This document shows positions 1-9,324 of a DNA stretch of 64,000 nucleotides, one piece after another. The stretch's first letter is position 1. Every line of letters begins with the position of its first letter. Under the pieces are notes generated by a model. It ran no database searches and was not told where the DNA came from. It saw nothing but the letters and a program-made list of their open reading frames with translations. The DNA lies in contig NZ_FNAV01000013.1 in NCBI RefSeq assembly GCF_900102075.1, positions 1-64,000 on the forward strand, written 5' to 3'. Both the position numbers and the translations under genes were made by a program. This DNA comes from Salipiger thiooxidans. Its GTDB lineage: Bacteria; Pseudomonadota; Alphaproteobacteria; Rhodobacterales; Rhodobacteraceae.

Positions 1-427
1 AGGAGATCGGCAGTGTCACGGCAGACGGTGCCTACGACACCCGCAAGTGCCACGATGCCATCGCTGAACGCGGCGCTCACGCCGTTATTCCACCCCGCAG
101 GAACGCCAAGCCGTGGAAGGTGATCAAGCTGGCGCGGCCGCCCGAGACGAGGCCCTGCGCGCCGCGAAATACCTCGGCCGGGCCCTCTGGCGACGATGGA
201 GCGGATACCACCGCAGGAGCCGCGTCGAGACCAAGATGCATTGTGTGAAACTGCTGGGCCAGCGGCTCATGGCACGGGACTTCGACCGACAGGTCGCCGA
301 GCTCCAAGTCCGCATCGTCGTCCTGAACGGCTACACCGCGCTCGGCATACCCGTCACGGAAGCAGTGGGATAAGTCCGTCCGGGGAAAGGGGAACCTCGG
401 CGTTCAGCCGATTTGTGCAACAGAGCC
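1..427 (+). mobile_element. Right end of an IS5-family insertion sequence (left end outside window)
   Basis: The transposase remnant at 3-373 is followed by a terminal sequence, TTTGTGCAACAGAGCC (about 412-427). Read on the other strand this is the GGCTCTGTTGCACAAA end typical of IS5-type elements in alphaproteobacteria. The element appears inserted into or beside the decayed integrase gene that follows at about 428. The left terminal repeat and the target duplication lie outside the window, so the exact border is an estimate from the terminal motif. Confidence 0.7.
3..373 (+). pseudogene. IS5-family transposase, C-terminal part, frameshifted
   Basis: This is the C-terminal part of a DDE transposase. 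The first frame (codons from position 3) reads TADGAYDTRKCHDAI and PPRRNAKPWK. The family signature then continues one frame over, with WRRWSGYHRRSRVETKMH and LLGQRLMARDFDRQVAEL, to a stop at 373. The signature's R, E and K residues belong to the third catalytic block of IS5-type enzymes. The switch lies in the G run at 119-120: one extra G there would restore a continuous protein. With this frameshift the copy should be inactive unless programmed frameshifting operates. The 5' part is outside the window. Confidence 0.8.
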
Positions 428-1090
428 CCCGCTGGCCCAGGCGGCCGAATGCGAAAGCACATGGCACCATCATGGCTGGATCGGAACACTTGTGACCGAC
501 ATGGGGCCTGCCTTCGTCTCGGACGCCTTCCAGGCAACGGTAGCGTCGCTTGGGGTCACGCCGCATTTGCCGCCCGCTGGCATCCCCTGGATGCGGGGGC
601 ACATCGAGTCCTTCTTCCGCACTCTCGGGCATCAGCTCATGCCGCTGCTGGCAGGCCGGACCTTCTTCGACACTGTTGATCGCGGCGACTACCCTTCAGA
701 AATGCCTCGCCTGTCTGTGTGATGACGACCTGATAAAGGTCCTGCTGACCTATATCGTTGATATCTATCACAACCAGCCACACGGCTCGCTGAAAGGGGA
801 GACCCCGAATGCAGCTTGGAAGCGGCCGGTGGCAGAACACGGGACGCCTCCGGTTCCGGATGGCCTGACCCTCAGGAAGGCATTTGGTAGACCGATGCCT
901 CGGAAGCTCAATGACGAGGGCGTGCTGTTCTCGGGGCTCAGCTATAGCTGCGAGGCGCTGCGGGAAGCCTATGGATGCTCCGTCCTTCTCGAATGGCTAC
1001 AGCACGCACCACATTGGGACATTGCGATGCCGTCAGGTGGCGGCATCCACGCCATCGGCAGAGCCGGCCGCAGGCGCAAACCAAAAGACC
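428..1090 (+). pseudogene. Mu/rve-type integrase-transposase remnant
   Basis: One frame (codons from about 450) reads GWIGTLVTDMGPAF and PAGIPWMRGHIESFFRT. These are the second Asp and the Glu of a retroviral-integrase (rve) DDE core with the usual spacing of about 35 residues. Around 695-710 the frame shifts by one base; the other frame continues with CDDDLIKVLLTYIVDIYHNQPH and LTLRKAFGRPMPRKLNDEG, which resemble the Mu-transposase C-terminal region. Homology fades near 980. The N-terminus is missing at the IS5 border, there is an internal frameshift and the 3' end merges with unrelated sequence, so it is a dead fragment. Confidence 0.65.
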
Positions 1091-1333
1091 TCAGAACATG
1101 CCGTTTTCGTTGGCGGCGGCTTCCGGGTCGTGCCGGATGTCGTCGTCGGCGACGACGGATGCGCTCTCTTCCACCTTGTGATCGAGGAACACGCTTTGGT
1201 GGAACTCGGTCACCAGCTCGAGATTGGCGGCCTCCTGCCCGGCGTCCCGTTTGGTCGACCGGGCCAGGACGGGGCTTGTGAGGAGCGAGGAGGCTGCGAG
1301 CGCTCCCGGCAGGGTGAGAAGATGAAACCGCAT
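1091..1333 (-). pseudogene. Truncated SnoaL/NTF2-like secreted protein
   Basis: The start at 1333 has an AGAGG ribosome-binding site eight bases upstream. Residues 1-24 form a signal peptide (LLTLPGALAAS, cleavage near PVLA). The mature part begins like a SnoaL-type polyketide-cyclase/NTF2 fold (NLELVTEFHQSVFLDHKVEE, then a DDxIRHDPEAA segment comparable to the family's YIQHNP motif). The frame ends after 80 codons; the family usually has about 130-160. The break coincides with the border of the decayed integrase remnant, so I infer that the gene was cut by transposition. A folded product is unlikely. Confidence 0.55.
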
Positions 1334-1615
1334 GAATAACATCCTCTTGGTGTTGGTCCGATCCTGCCCGGACAGGCGCTGCAGATCATGAGAACACGAC
1401 GCCTGACGAGATGGTGAGGCGGGCGCCCGCGCCCGCTTCGCACCAGCGCTCCCCCACGCGACCCGCCCCGCGCCAGCAGCCCTGCCGCGACACAAGGCAG
1501 ACCCGGCCAGGAAAGGCTCACGCTCCGCGGCGGCTCTTCCTCCGCCACGAGCGATAGGCTAGTGCTTGCGGAAGCCCATGGGTACATCATGGGCAGCACA
1601 GGGGCCGAGCTTTTC

Positions 1616-3163
1616 ATGAAACCCATCCGCCTGATTTCCGGCATTCTCACCGTCGGGTTCTGGACGCTGGCGAGCCGCGTGCTCGGCGTCGCGCGCGAGA
1701 TCTTCATTCTCGCCTACATCGGGCCCGGCCCGGTGATGGACGCGTTCGTCGCGGCCTTCCGCCTGCCCAACATGTTCCGCCGGTTCTTCGCCGAGGGCGC
1801 CTTCAACGCCGCCTTCGTGCCGATCTTCTCAAAGAAATACGAGGGAGAGGAGGACCCGCTGCGCTTTGCCCGCGATGCGCTGAACGGACTCGCCTTCGTG
1901 CTTCTGATCCTGAGCGCTCTGGCGCTGATCTTCATGCCGGCGCTGGTCTGGGCTACCGCGGGCGGCTTTGCCGGGGACGAGCGGTTTGCCCTCACCGTGG
2001 GCTACGGCCGCATCATCTTTCCGTACATCCTGCTGATCTCGCTGGCGGCGCTGTTCTCGGGGGCCCTCAACGCGACCGGGCATTTCGCCGCCGCCGCCGC
2101 CGCGCCGATCCTGCTCAACGTCTTCGTCATCATCGCCATGGCGGTGGGCGCGGCGCTCGGGGGCGATGTGGTGCTCTGGCTGGTCTGGACGATCCCGCTG
2201 GCCGGGGCGGCGCAGCTCGCTCTGGTCTGGATCGCCGCCGAGCGCGCAGGCATCAAGGTGCGGCCCGGGATGCCGCGCCTGACCCCCGACATGAAGCGGC
2301 TGGTGCGGGTCGCAGTGCCCGCGGCGCTGGCAGGTGGGGTGATGCAGGTAAACCTGCTGGTGGGCCAGCAGGTGGCCTCGCAGTTCGACAAGGCGGTGGG
2401 CTGGCTCTACGCCGCCGACCGGCTCTACCAGCTGCCGCTCGGCGTGGTCGGCATCGCCGTCGGCATCGTGCTGCTGCCGGACCTCTCGCGGCGGCTCAAG
2501 GCGGATGACACCGAGGGCTCGCGACACGCCTTCTCGCGCGCCGGAGAGATGGCGCTCGCGCTCACCGTGCCCGCCGCGGTGGCGCTGATGGTGATCCCTC
2601 TGCCCATGGTTTCGGTGCTCTTCGAGCGCGGCGCGACCAAGGCCGACGACAGCGCCGCCATCGCGCTGGCGGTGGCGATCTACGGGCTCGGACTGCCCGC
2701 CTTCGTGCTGCAGAAAGTGCTGCAACCACTGTTTTTCGCCCGCGAGGACACCCGCACGCCCTTCCGCTACGCGGTCTGGTCGATGGTGGTGAACGCTGTT
2801 CTGGCGATCGGCCTCGTGCCGCTGATGGGCTGGATCGCCCCGGCCGTCGCGACCACTGCCGCGGGCTGGGTCATGGTGGTCATGCTCGCCGTCGGAGGCC
2901 GCCGCATCGGCGAGGTCGCGCGTTTCGACGCCCGTTTCCGCTGCCGGGTGCCACGCATCATCGCGGCGTCCCTTGCGATGGGAGCAATTCTCTGGGGAAC
3001 CTATCTGCTTCTCGCGCCCTTCCTGAACATGGACTACTGGCGCTATCCCGCGCTGTTGCTGCTGCTTGCCATGGGCCTCGTGTCCTACGGCGTGGCAGGA
3101 CACGCGTTCGGCGCCTTCAGATTGTCCGAATTCAGTTCGGCCTTCCGCCGAGGACGCAGCTAA
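1616..3163 (+). CDS. murJ: Lipid II flippase MurJ (MviN family)
   Basis: This is the inner-membrane flippase that moves the lipid-linked peptidoglycan precursor (lipid II) to the periplasmic face. The 515-residue length is normal and about 14 hydrophobic segments are visible. The N-terminus has the family hallmark (ASRVLGVAREIFIL, then DAFVAAFRLPNMFRRFFAEGAF), with the conserved Arg residues of the transport cavity. The ATG at 1616 (MKPIRL) is chosen because the family starts there; the open frame extends 18 codons upstream without further similarity. From memory, Rhodobacteraceae commonly have glnD just upstream; here that position is occupied by mobile-element debris. A phospholipase-D-like gene follows 12 bases downstream. 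Confidence 0.95.
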   Translation: MKPIRLISGILTVGFWTLASRVLGVAREIFILAYIGPGPVMDAFVAAFRLPNMFRRFFAEGAFNAAFVPIFSKKYEGEEDPLRFARDALNGLAFVLLILSALALIFMPALVWATAGGFAGDERFALTVGYGRIIFPYILLISLAALFSGALNATGHFAAAAAAPILLNVFVIIAMAVGAALGGDVVLWLVWTIPLAGAAQLALVWIAAERAGIKVRPGMPRLTPDMKRLVRVAVPAALAGGVMQVNLLVGQQVASQFDKAVGWLYAADRLYQLPLGVVGIAVGIVLLPDLSRRLKADDTEGSRHAFSRAGEMALALTVPAAVALMVIPLPMVSVLFERGATKADDSAAIALAVAIYGLGLPAFVLQKVLQPLFFAREDTRTPFRYAVWSMVVNAVLAIGLVPLMGWIAPAVATTAAGWVMVVMLAVGGRRIGEVARFDARFRCRVPRIIAASLAMGAILWGTYLLLAPFLNMDYWRYPALLLLLAMGLVSYGVAGHAFGAFRLSEFSSAFRRGRS

Positions 3164-3175
3164 GGACCCCGTCAC

Positions 3176-4663
3176 GTGACGCTGACTTCGTTGATTACCG
3201 CATCCGAAGGCTTTCCTGCCCTGGAACGCCTCGCAGCCTCTGCGCGCGAGGAGCTGGTGCTGTCATTCCGCATCTTCGACCCGCGCACGAAGCTGCGCAG
3301 CCCTGAGCTGAGGGAGCGCGGGCTCGAGACATCGGCCGACCTGCTGGCGATGATCGCCCGGCGAGGCGTGCGCATCCGCATGCTGCTGTCCGACTTCGAC
3401 CCGGTCTTCACTTCAGACCTGCACCGGCTGGCGTGGAGCTCGGCCAGCGGTTTCGCCTCGGTGTTGCAGGGCGACGCCAGGGTGATCTGCGCGCCGCATG
3501 GCCAGATGGCCGGGCCGCTCTGGCGGGTCATGATGCGCGGCCGCATCATGCGCATGCTCAACAAGCTGCGAAGCGACGAGCCGACGCGGCTCACCCCTGT
3601 CCAGCGCTCGCTGCTCGAGGGCCCGGTGCCGCTGCGCCCGGTGACCATCCACCAGAAGTTCGCCGTGGCCGACAGCGCCCGCTGCATCATCGGCGGGCTC
3701 GACGTGAATGAGCGGCGTTACGACGATTTCGAGCACGACCAGCCCGCCGAGGAGACCTGGCACGACGTTTCGATGCAGGTGGACGACGCGGATTTCGCTG
3801 CCGCCCTGCGCCTGCATTTCTCCGAAACGTGGAACGCCGCGCTCGATTGCGGCAGCCCCTGCCTCAACGGCACCGCCGAGCGCATGCCCACCGACGTGCG
3901 CCCCCAGACGTCGCCGGACCTGCGGCTGGTGCGCACCGTCTCGTCGCCCTGCCCGGGGCCCCTGCGGCTGGCGCCGCGGGCCAGCGTGCAGGAGCATGAA
4001 AAGGCGATGATCGCGCTCATCGGCGAGGCGCAGCACCACATCTACATCGAGACCCAGTTCCTGCGGCACCGGCCCATCGTCGATGCGCTGGTCCGCGCCG
4101 GCGAGCGGATCGCGGACCTGCAGCTCGTGATCATCCTGCCGCCCGCCGCCGAGCGGGTGCTGTTCAACAGCGACGTGGGCTGGGACGCCCGCCACGGCCA
4201 CGCGCTGCAGACCGAAGCGGCGCAGCGCCTCGGCAAGATCTATGGCGACCGGCTGGCGATGATCTCGCCCGGACAGACCCGCCCGGCCGAGGAAGGCGCC
4301 GCCGACATGCTCGATGCGGGTCCGATCTACGTGCACTCCAAGGTCATCGTGGTCGACGACCGCGTGGGCATGGTGGGCTCGGCCAACCTCAACGGCCGCT
4401 CGATGCGCTGGGACACCGAGGCCTCGGTGCTGTTCCGGCGCCCCGAGGACGCCAAGGCGCTGCGCGAGCGGCTGGCCACGAAATGGCTGGGGCCGCGGCT
4501 GGGCGCGCAGAGCACGGTGCTGGCCAAGACCTGGCGACAGGCGGCGCTCGCCAATGCCGCCGTGCCCCCGGAAGAGCGCGAGGGCTTCGCCCTGCCCTAC
4601 CCCAGTGCGAGCGGCAGGAAGTTCTCGCGCTTCGTGCCGGTGCTGCCGGCGGACATGTTCTAG
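3176..4663 (+). CDS. Phospholipase D-like / cardiolipin-synthase-type protein
   Basis: This is a 495-residue protein of the phospholipase D superfamily with two HxKx4D motifs: H159-x-K161 with D166, and H387-x-K389 with D394 followed by GSANLNGRSM. Both half-sites are intact, so it should be catalytically competent in hydrolysis or transfer of phosphodiester groups, probably on membrane phospholipids. No transmembrane segment or signal peptide is seen, which distinguishes it from classical Cls enzymes with two N-terminal membrane spans. The start is GTG at 3176, with AAGGA ten bases upstream. It lies 12 bases after murJ, so cotranscription is likely. The substrate cannot be assigned from sequence. 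Confidence 0.85.
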   Translation: MTLTSLITASEGFPALERLAASAREELVLSFRIFDPRTKLRSPELRERGLETSADLLAMIARRGVRIRMLLSDFDPVFTSDLHRLAWSSASGFASVLQGDARVICAPHGQMAGPLWRVMMRGRIMRMLNKLRSDEPTRLTPVQRSLLEGPVPLRPVTIHQKFAVADSARCIIGGLDVNERRYDDFEHDQPAEETWHDVSMQVDDADFAAALRLHFSETWNAALDCGSPCLNGTAERMPTDVRPQTSPDLRLVRTVSSPCPGPLRLAPRASVQEHEKAMIALIGEAQHHIYIETQFLRHRPIVDALVRAGERIADLQLVIILPPAAERVLFNSDVGWDARHGHALQTEAAQRLGKIYGDRLAMISPGQTRPAEEGAADMLDAGPIYVHSKVIVVDDRVGMVGSANLNGRSMRWDTEASVLFRRPEDAKALRERLATKWLGPRLGAQSTVLAKTWRQAALANAAVPPEEREGFALPYPSASGRKFSRFVPVLPADMF

Positions 4664-4712
4664 GGGCGCCCCGGGCCCCTCAGGGCCACGCGCACCCGGA
4701 GGCCCCGGAGGC

Positions 4713-5396
4713 TCAGTCCCGGCGCAGGCGCGACAGCAGCCGTGCCCAGCCACCGGGCACCAGCACGATGCTCAGGAGGAAGCCGGTGACGAAGCCGGCG
4801 AGGTCGGCCACCCAGTCGAGGGTGCCTCCGAAGATCAGCCCGAAGACCAGTTGCACCGCCAGCAGCATCCCGATCAGCGAGAACGCCCGGATCTGCTGCG
4901 CGCCCACCTGTCCGAGCCGCAGCCAGAGCAGGTAGGTGAAGCCCCCGATCAGCCCGTAGACCGGCGGGAAGGCCCCGATCAGCGGGAATCTCGTGTCCAG
5001 GAAGCCGTAGGCCAGCGCGCCCATGATGCTCGAGGCGAAGAAGATCGCCACGAAGCGCACCGGGCCCAGCGCCTCGGCCACCATCTTGCCCATGGCAAGC
5101 AGCATGACGGCTGCAAACATCGCGTGGGTGAAGCTGCCGTGGATGAACGGGTAGCTGACGAAGCGCACGAGATGCTCCGGTGGGAACTGCCCGGTCCCCA
5201 GCATCCATTGCATCACCGGCGCCGAGAAGGCGAAGCGTTCCAGCGCGTCGAGACGCCAGCCGACGGCGCTGGCACCGCCCACCACGCCATAGGCGCCGAG
5301 CGAGAACACCGCCTCGATGCCGACGATCACGATGGCCAGGGCCATCACCACGGGTGGCAGCGGGTTCAGGGGCGGTTCGTTGTGAGGATGCACCAT
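4713..5396 (-). CDS. Rhomboid-fold membrane protein lacking the catalytic dyad
   Basis: This 227-residue protein has six to seven hydrophobic segments and the rhomboid pattern. Compared with E. coli GlpG, the HxxxxHxxxN region reads [12 protein letters not shown] (oxyanion Asn replaced by Ala), the GLSG motif of the Ser nucleophile reads [11 protein letters not shown] (Ser position Phe), and the AHIAG motif of the catalytic His reads ADLAGF (Asp). Nucleophile and general base are both gone, so I infer a non-proteolytic rhomboid pseudoprotease, perhaps a membrane-protein binding factor. The start at 5396 (MVHPHNEPP) is chosen by family similarity; 5432 is an in-frame alternative. It is divergent from trpS across 79 bases. 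Confidence 0.8.
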   Translation of the reverse strand: MVHPHNEPPLNPLPPVVMALAIVIVGIEAVFSLGAYGVVGGASAVGWRLDALERFAFSAPVMQWMLGTGQFPPEHLVRFVSYPFIHGSFTHAMFAAVMLLAMGKMVAEALGPVRFVAIFFASSIMGALAYGFLDTRFPLIGAFPPVYGLIGGFTYLLWLRLGQVGAQQIRAFSLIGMLLAVQLVFGLIFGGTLDWVADLAGFVTGFLLSIVLVPGGWARLLSRLRRD

Positions 5397-5475
5397 GGGC
5401 GGGGGCTCTTTCTTGACGGCATGTCGGGGCATGGGTAAGCCAGCCCCAGCCGAATTTCCAGACGGAGTATGCCCC

Positions 5476-6510
5476 ATGTCCGAGGCGGCCCAGCCCACCC
5501 CCGCCTTCACACCGCGTGTCTTTTCCGGCATCCAGCCCTCGGGCGGCCTGACGCTCGGCAATTACCTCGGCGCGATCAAGCGTTTCGTGGACATGCAGGG
5601 GAGCGGTGTCGAGACGATCTACTGCGTCGTCGACATGCACGCCATCACGGTCTGGCAGGACCCCGCCGCGCTGGTGCGCCAGACCCGCGAGCTGACCGCC
5701 GGCTACCTTGCCGCGGGTCTCGATCCGACCCGATCGATCCTCTTCAACCAGAGCCAGGTGGCGGAACACGCCCAGCTCGGCTGGATCTTCAATTGCGTCG
5801 CCCGGCTTGGCTGGATGAACCGCATGACCCAGTTCAAGGACAAGGCCGGCAAGAACGCCGAGAAAGCCTCGCTGGGGCTTTATGCCTATCCCGCGCTGAT
5901 GGCCGCCGACATCCTGCTCTACCACGCCACCCACGTGCCCGTTGGCGAGGACCAGAAGCAGCACGTCGAGCTGACCCGCGACATCGCCGCCAAGTTCAAC
6001 CACGACTTCGGCACCGAGTTCTTCCCGATGACCGAGCCGGTGATCGAGGGCGCCGCAACGCGCGTCATGTCGCTGCGCGACGGCTCCAAGAAGATGTCGA
6101 AGTCCGATCCCTCGGACGCCAGCCGCATCAACATGACCGATGACGCCGACGCCATCGCCAAGAAGATCCGCAAGGCCAAGACAGACCCCGAGCCCCTGCC
6201 CTCCGAGGCCGCAGGTCTTGCCGAGCGTCCCGAGGCGCGCAACCTCGTCAACATCTACGCGGCGCTCTCGGAGCAGACCGTCGAGCAGGTGATGGCCGAG
6301 GTGGGCGGCAAGCCGTTCTCGGAGTTCAAGCCGCTGCTGGCGGATCTGGCGGTCGAGAAGCTGGCGCCGATCTCGACCGAGATGGCGCGCTACATGCAGG
6401 ACCCGGCCGAGATCGACCGCATCCTCAAGGACGGCGCCGGACGCGCCCGCGCCATCGCCGCGCCGATCCTGCAGAAAACCTATGAAATCGTGGGGATGGT
6501 GGGCGCCTGA
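5476..6510 (+). CDS. trpS: Tryptophan--tRNA ligase
   Basis: This is a class I aminoacyl-tRNA synthetase that charges tRNA-Trp. It is 344 residues, normal for the bacterial enzyme. The ATP-binding HIGH-type motif appears as [12 protein letters not shown] near residue 18 and the KMSKS loop as KMSKSDPSD near residue 210. The specificity region contains [19 protein letters not shown]. The ATG at 5476 is preceded by GGAG at a spacing of about nine bases; the in-frame ATG at 5395 would add 27 non-conserved residues. The divergent neighbour is the rhomboid-like gene. Confidence 0.96.
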   Translation: MSEAAQPTPAFTPRVFSGIQPSGGLTLGNYLGAIKRFVDMQGSGVETIYCVVDMHAITVWQDPAALVRQTRELTAGYLAAGLDPTRSILFNQSQVAEHAQLGWIFNCVARLGWMNRMTQFKDKAGKNAEKASLGLYAYPALMAADILLYHATHVPVGEDQKQHVELTRDIAAKFNHDFGTEFFPMTEPVIEGAATRVMSLRDGSKKMSKSDPSDASRINMTDDADAIAKKIRKAKTDPEPLPSEAAGLAERPEARNLVNIYAALSEQTVEQVMAEVGGKPFSEFKPLLADLAVEKLAPISTEMARYMQDPAEIDRILKDGAGRARAIAAPILQKTYEIVGMVGA

Positions 6511-6539
6511 GCGCCCCGGACCCGACCTTGCAGCACATT

Positions 6540-6563
6540 CCGGGACCGTTCCGACGGTCCCGG
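6540..6563. terminator. Hairpin between convergent trpS and hypothetical gene
   Basis: A perfect 10-bp stem, CCGGGACCGT/ACGGTCCCGG, with a TCCG loop lies 29 bases after the trpS stop and 14 bases before the end of the convergent gene at 6578. No T tract follows on either strand, so the terminator role is inferred from position. Confidence 0.5.
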
Positions 6564-6577
6564 TCCCGCCCTGCAGC

Positions 6578-7210
6578 CTAAGCCTGGCCGGTCAGTCCGG
6601 CCCGGGCAGCAATGCGCAGCGCGTGGCTCGGGTCGCGCGCCACCGGCGGCATCACCGGATCGTAGGCCGCGCGCAGCACCCCACCGATCTCGGGGCGCAG
6701 CACGACGCGGCCATCCTCGAGCCGGCCCAGCGGCGAGCGGCTTGCGAAGGCGCTCTCGGACCACAAGAGCATCACCTGCAACACCTGGCTCAGTGCCAGT
6801 TCCTCGGCGGGCTGCGCCGCCATCGCCTTGTCCATGCGCAGGAAGACAAACCCCGCCTTGATCGCGCCGGTCTCGTCGAAGCGGAAGACCCGGTACTGGT
6901 TGGCGCCCGTGGCTTCGAGCCGGGCGATCATCGGGTCCAGCCCCTCGATCAGGCGGTCGAGATCTGGCACGCCGCGCAATTCGGCCCAGTCGCGGAAGAA
7001 GAACACCATCACGTTGGCACCGAGCTCGGGATCGGTCTCGGCCATCTTGTGGCCGGAGAGCGCGCAAAGCGCCTCGAAGGCGCCCTTGATCACCGAGAGC
7101 GTGGCGTCCTCGACCCCGAAGACGATGGGCACGATCGGCCGCCCCCAGCGGGCGCAGAGATAGCTGCCGTCCTGGCGGGTGAACAGGGCCTCGACGTCGG
7201 CGGGCAGCAT
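6578..7210 (-). CDS. Conserved hypothetical protein (210 aa)
   Basis: This is a soluble protein with no signal peptide and no membrane segment. It begins [19 protein letters not shown], followed by [14 protein letters not shown], a pattern I associate with an uncharacterised Rhodobacteraceae family, but no domain with known function is recognisable. The middle contains a Phe-rich strand (VMVFFFRDW) and a helical region ([12 protein letters not shown]). AAGGAGACGCC precedes the start at 7210. It is convergent with trpS and runs in the same direction as the EamA transporter gene that ends at 7282 upstream of it. Confidence 0.75.
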   Translation of the reverse strand: MLPADVEALFTRQDGSYLCARWGRPIVPIVFGVEDATLSVIKGAFEALCALSGHKMAETDPELGANVMVFFFRDWAELRGVPDLDRLIEGLDPMIARLEATGANQYRVFRFDETGAIKAGFVFLRMDKAMAAQPAEELALSQVLQVMLLWSESAFASRSPLGRLEDGRVVLRPEIGGVLRAAYDPVMPPVARDPSHALRIAARAGLTGQA

Positions 7211-7281
7211 GGCGTCTCCTTCTCGTTCGCGGTGCTTGCGGGGCGCTTATAGAGGCCGCCGGCGGGCAGAGCCAAGCCGGT

Positions 7282-8256
7282 TCAGCGCCGCCCCCAGAGC
7301 CTGCGCCGCCCCGGGGCCGGGCTTTGCCGGCGCCGCTCGCGCAGGAAGACGAAGAGCCCCGCCCCCACGATCAGCGCGCAGCCGGCCCAGACGCTGGCGC
7401 CCGGCCATTCGCCGAAGATCAGCCAACCCCAGAGAATCGCCAGCGGCAGGCCGACGTATTCGAAGGGCGCCACGGTCGCCGCCTCGGCCATGCGGTAGGC
7501 GGCACTGAGCGCGTAGCCCACGAAACCCGACAGCGTGCCGAGGACCAGCATCACCAGGGCGTCGCGCCCTTCGGGCCAGATCCACGGCCGCAGCAGGAAG
7601 GCCAGCGCCTCGCTCTCGACCCGGTCGACGTAGCGCCCGTCGCCCGCCACCAGCCAGAAGCCGAAGGCCACCACGAGGAAGGTCACCTGCAGGTAGACCG
7701 CCAGCACCGAGGCCCGCGTCGTCAGCCCGAGCTTGCGGGTCATCACCTGCAGGATCGCGTAGAAGAAGGCCGAGATCACCGGCAGCAGCAGCACGATGCG
7801 CGAGGTGGCAAGCTCTTCCTTCCACGGCTGCTGCATGATCAGCACCCCGATGAAGCCCACCACCACCGCGCCGATGCGCAGCGGGCCGACCTTCTCGCCG
7901 AGGAACGGAATCGAGAGCAGCGTGATGAAGAGCGGCGCCACGAAGAACAGCGCCGTAGCCTGCCCCAGCGGGATCACCGCCACCGCCGCGTAATAGGTCA
8001 TGTTGGCCAGCACCACCATCAGCCCCCGCGCCACATGCAGCAGCGGCGTGCGGGTCCGCAGCAGCGACCAGCCGCCCTCGAGCTTCACGAGGCTCAGGGT
8101 GATGACCAGCCCGACGCCCGCGCGTACCGCGACGATCTCGTGCAGCGGATACCCGCCCGAGAGCAGCTTGATCAGCATGTCGTTCACCGAGATGGCAACG
8201 ACGCCGAAACAGATGAAGAGGATGCCCAGGCCCGGCCGGTCGGAGAGTGCTTTCAT
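7282..8256 (-). CDS. EamA-family (DMT superfamily) transporter
   Basis: This is a 324-residue inner-membrane protein with ten predicted transmembrane helices in two EamA repeats (roughly residues 10-140 and 160-300). Typical features are the first-helix Asn/Asp ([10 protein letters not shown]), the [21 protein letters not shown] end of repeat one and the matching [20 protein letters not shown] end of repeat two. The C-terminal tail is Arg-rich (RERRRQ...RRRLWGRR), fitting the positive-inside rule. Members export small metabolites such as amino acids; the substrate is not predictable here. The divergent ABC ATPase gene starts 132 bases away. Confidence 0.88.
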   Translation of the reverse strand: MKALSDRPGLGILFICFGVVAISVNDMLIKLLSGGYPLHEIVAVRAGVGLVITLSLVKLEGGWSLLRTRTPLLHVARGLMVVLANMTYYAAVAVIPLGQATALFFVAPLFITLLSIPFLGEKVGPLRIGAVVVGFIGVLIMQQPWKEELATSRIVLLLPVISAFFYAILQVMTRKLGLTTRASVLAVYLQVTFLVVAFGFWLVAGDGRYVDRVESEALAFLLRPWIWPEGRDALVMLVLGTLSGFVGYALSAAYRMAEAATVAPFEYVGLPLAILWGWLIFGEWPGASVWAGCALIVGAGLFVFLRERRRQSPAPGRRRLWGRR

Positions 8257-8388
8257 GGCTCTCGCGACTACCCCGGCCCCCGCAACGGCGCCAGATCAAA
8301 TCGCCGCGCACAGGGGGGCCTGCGCCAGCGAACGTTGCGTTCCTGCACGGGCAGCCTAGGTTCTGCGGGCAAGACGGGAGGACGCGAC

Positions 8389-9324
8389 ATGGCGATGGTC
8401 GAGCTGCGGCAGGTCCGCAAGATCTACGACGGCGGATTCGAGGCGCTGAAGGGCGTCGACCTCGATATCGAGGCGGGCGAGATCCTCGCGCTGCTCGGAC
8501 CAAACGGCGCCGGCAAGACGACGCTGATCTCGACGGTCTGCGGGCTGGTGACGCCAAGCTCCGGCACGCTCACCGTGGGCGGGCACGACGTGCTTGCCGA
8601 TTACCGCGCGGCGCGCTCGCTGATCGGGCTGGTGCCGCAGGAGGTCAGCCTCGAGCCATTCGAGAAGGTCTCCAACACCGTGCGCCTGTCGCGCGGGCTG
8701 TTTGGCAAGCCGCGCAATGACGCGCTGATCGAGGATATCCTCCGGCGGCTGTCGCTCTGGGACAAGCGCGACCAGCCGATTCGCGCGCTCTCAGGCGGCA
8801 TGAAACGCCGCGTGCTGATCGCCAAGGCCTTGAGCCACGAGCCCGAGGTGCTGTTCCTCGACGAGCCCACCGCGGGCGTCGACGTCGAGCTGCGCCGCGA
8901 CATGTGGGAGATCGTGGCCGACCTGAAGGCGCGCGGGGTGACGATCATCCTCACCACCCACTACATCGAGGAAGCCGAGGCCATCGCCGACCGCATCGGC
9001 GTCATCAACAACGGCGAGATCCTTCTCGTCGAGGAAAAGGCCAGCCTGATGAAGCGTCTCGGGCGCAAGGAGCTGCGGGTCGAGCTGGACGAGCCGGTCG
9101 CGTCCATCCCCGCCACGCTGCAAGACCGCAGCCTGCGGCTGGAAGAAGACGGGCGCGTGCTGGTCTACGACTACGACACCGCCGCCGAGCGCACCGGCCT
9201 CGCCCATCTGATGTCCGAACTCAGCGCCGCCGGGCTCCGGGTCCGCGACGTCGACACCCGCAAGAGCACTCTCGAGGACATCTTCGTCGGGCTCGTGCAC
9301 AAGCAGGAGGAGAACGCGGCATGA
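8389..9324 (+). CDS. ABC-2 type exporter, ATP-binding protein
   Basis: This 311-residue ATPase has Walker [10 protein letters not shown], signature LSGGMKRR, Walker B VLFLDEP and the switch His in TTHYIEEAE. The domain order and the C-terminal extension (about residues 215-311) are those of CcmA/DrrA-type subunits of ABC-2 exporters. The start is ATG at 8389, behind GGGAGGA. Its stop overlaps the start of the permease gene (ATGA at 9321), so the two are translationally coupled and presumably form one exporter. The exported substrate is unknown; related pairs handle drugs, polysaccharides or lipids. Confidence 0.92.
   Translation: MAMVELRQVRKIYDGGFEALKGVDLDIEAGEILALLGPNGAGKTTLISTVCGLVTPSSGTLTVGGHDVLADYRAARSLIGLVPQEVSLEPFEKVSNTVRLSRGLFGKPRNDALIEDILRRLSLWDKRDQPIRALSGGMKRRVLIAKALSHEPEVLFLDEPTAGVDVELRRDMWEIVADLKARGVTIILTTHYIEEAEAIADRIGVINNGEILLVEEKASLMKRLGRKELRVELDEPVASIPATLQDRSLRLEEDGRVLVYDYDTAAERTGLAHLMSELSAAGLRVRDVDTRKSTLEDIFVGLVHKQEENAA

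Noticed and set aside
1829-3175. A 448-codon antisense frame in murJ
   Set aside because: His/Arg/Gln-rich composition without domains; it is the shadow of the murJ frame.
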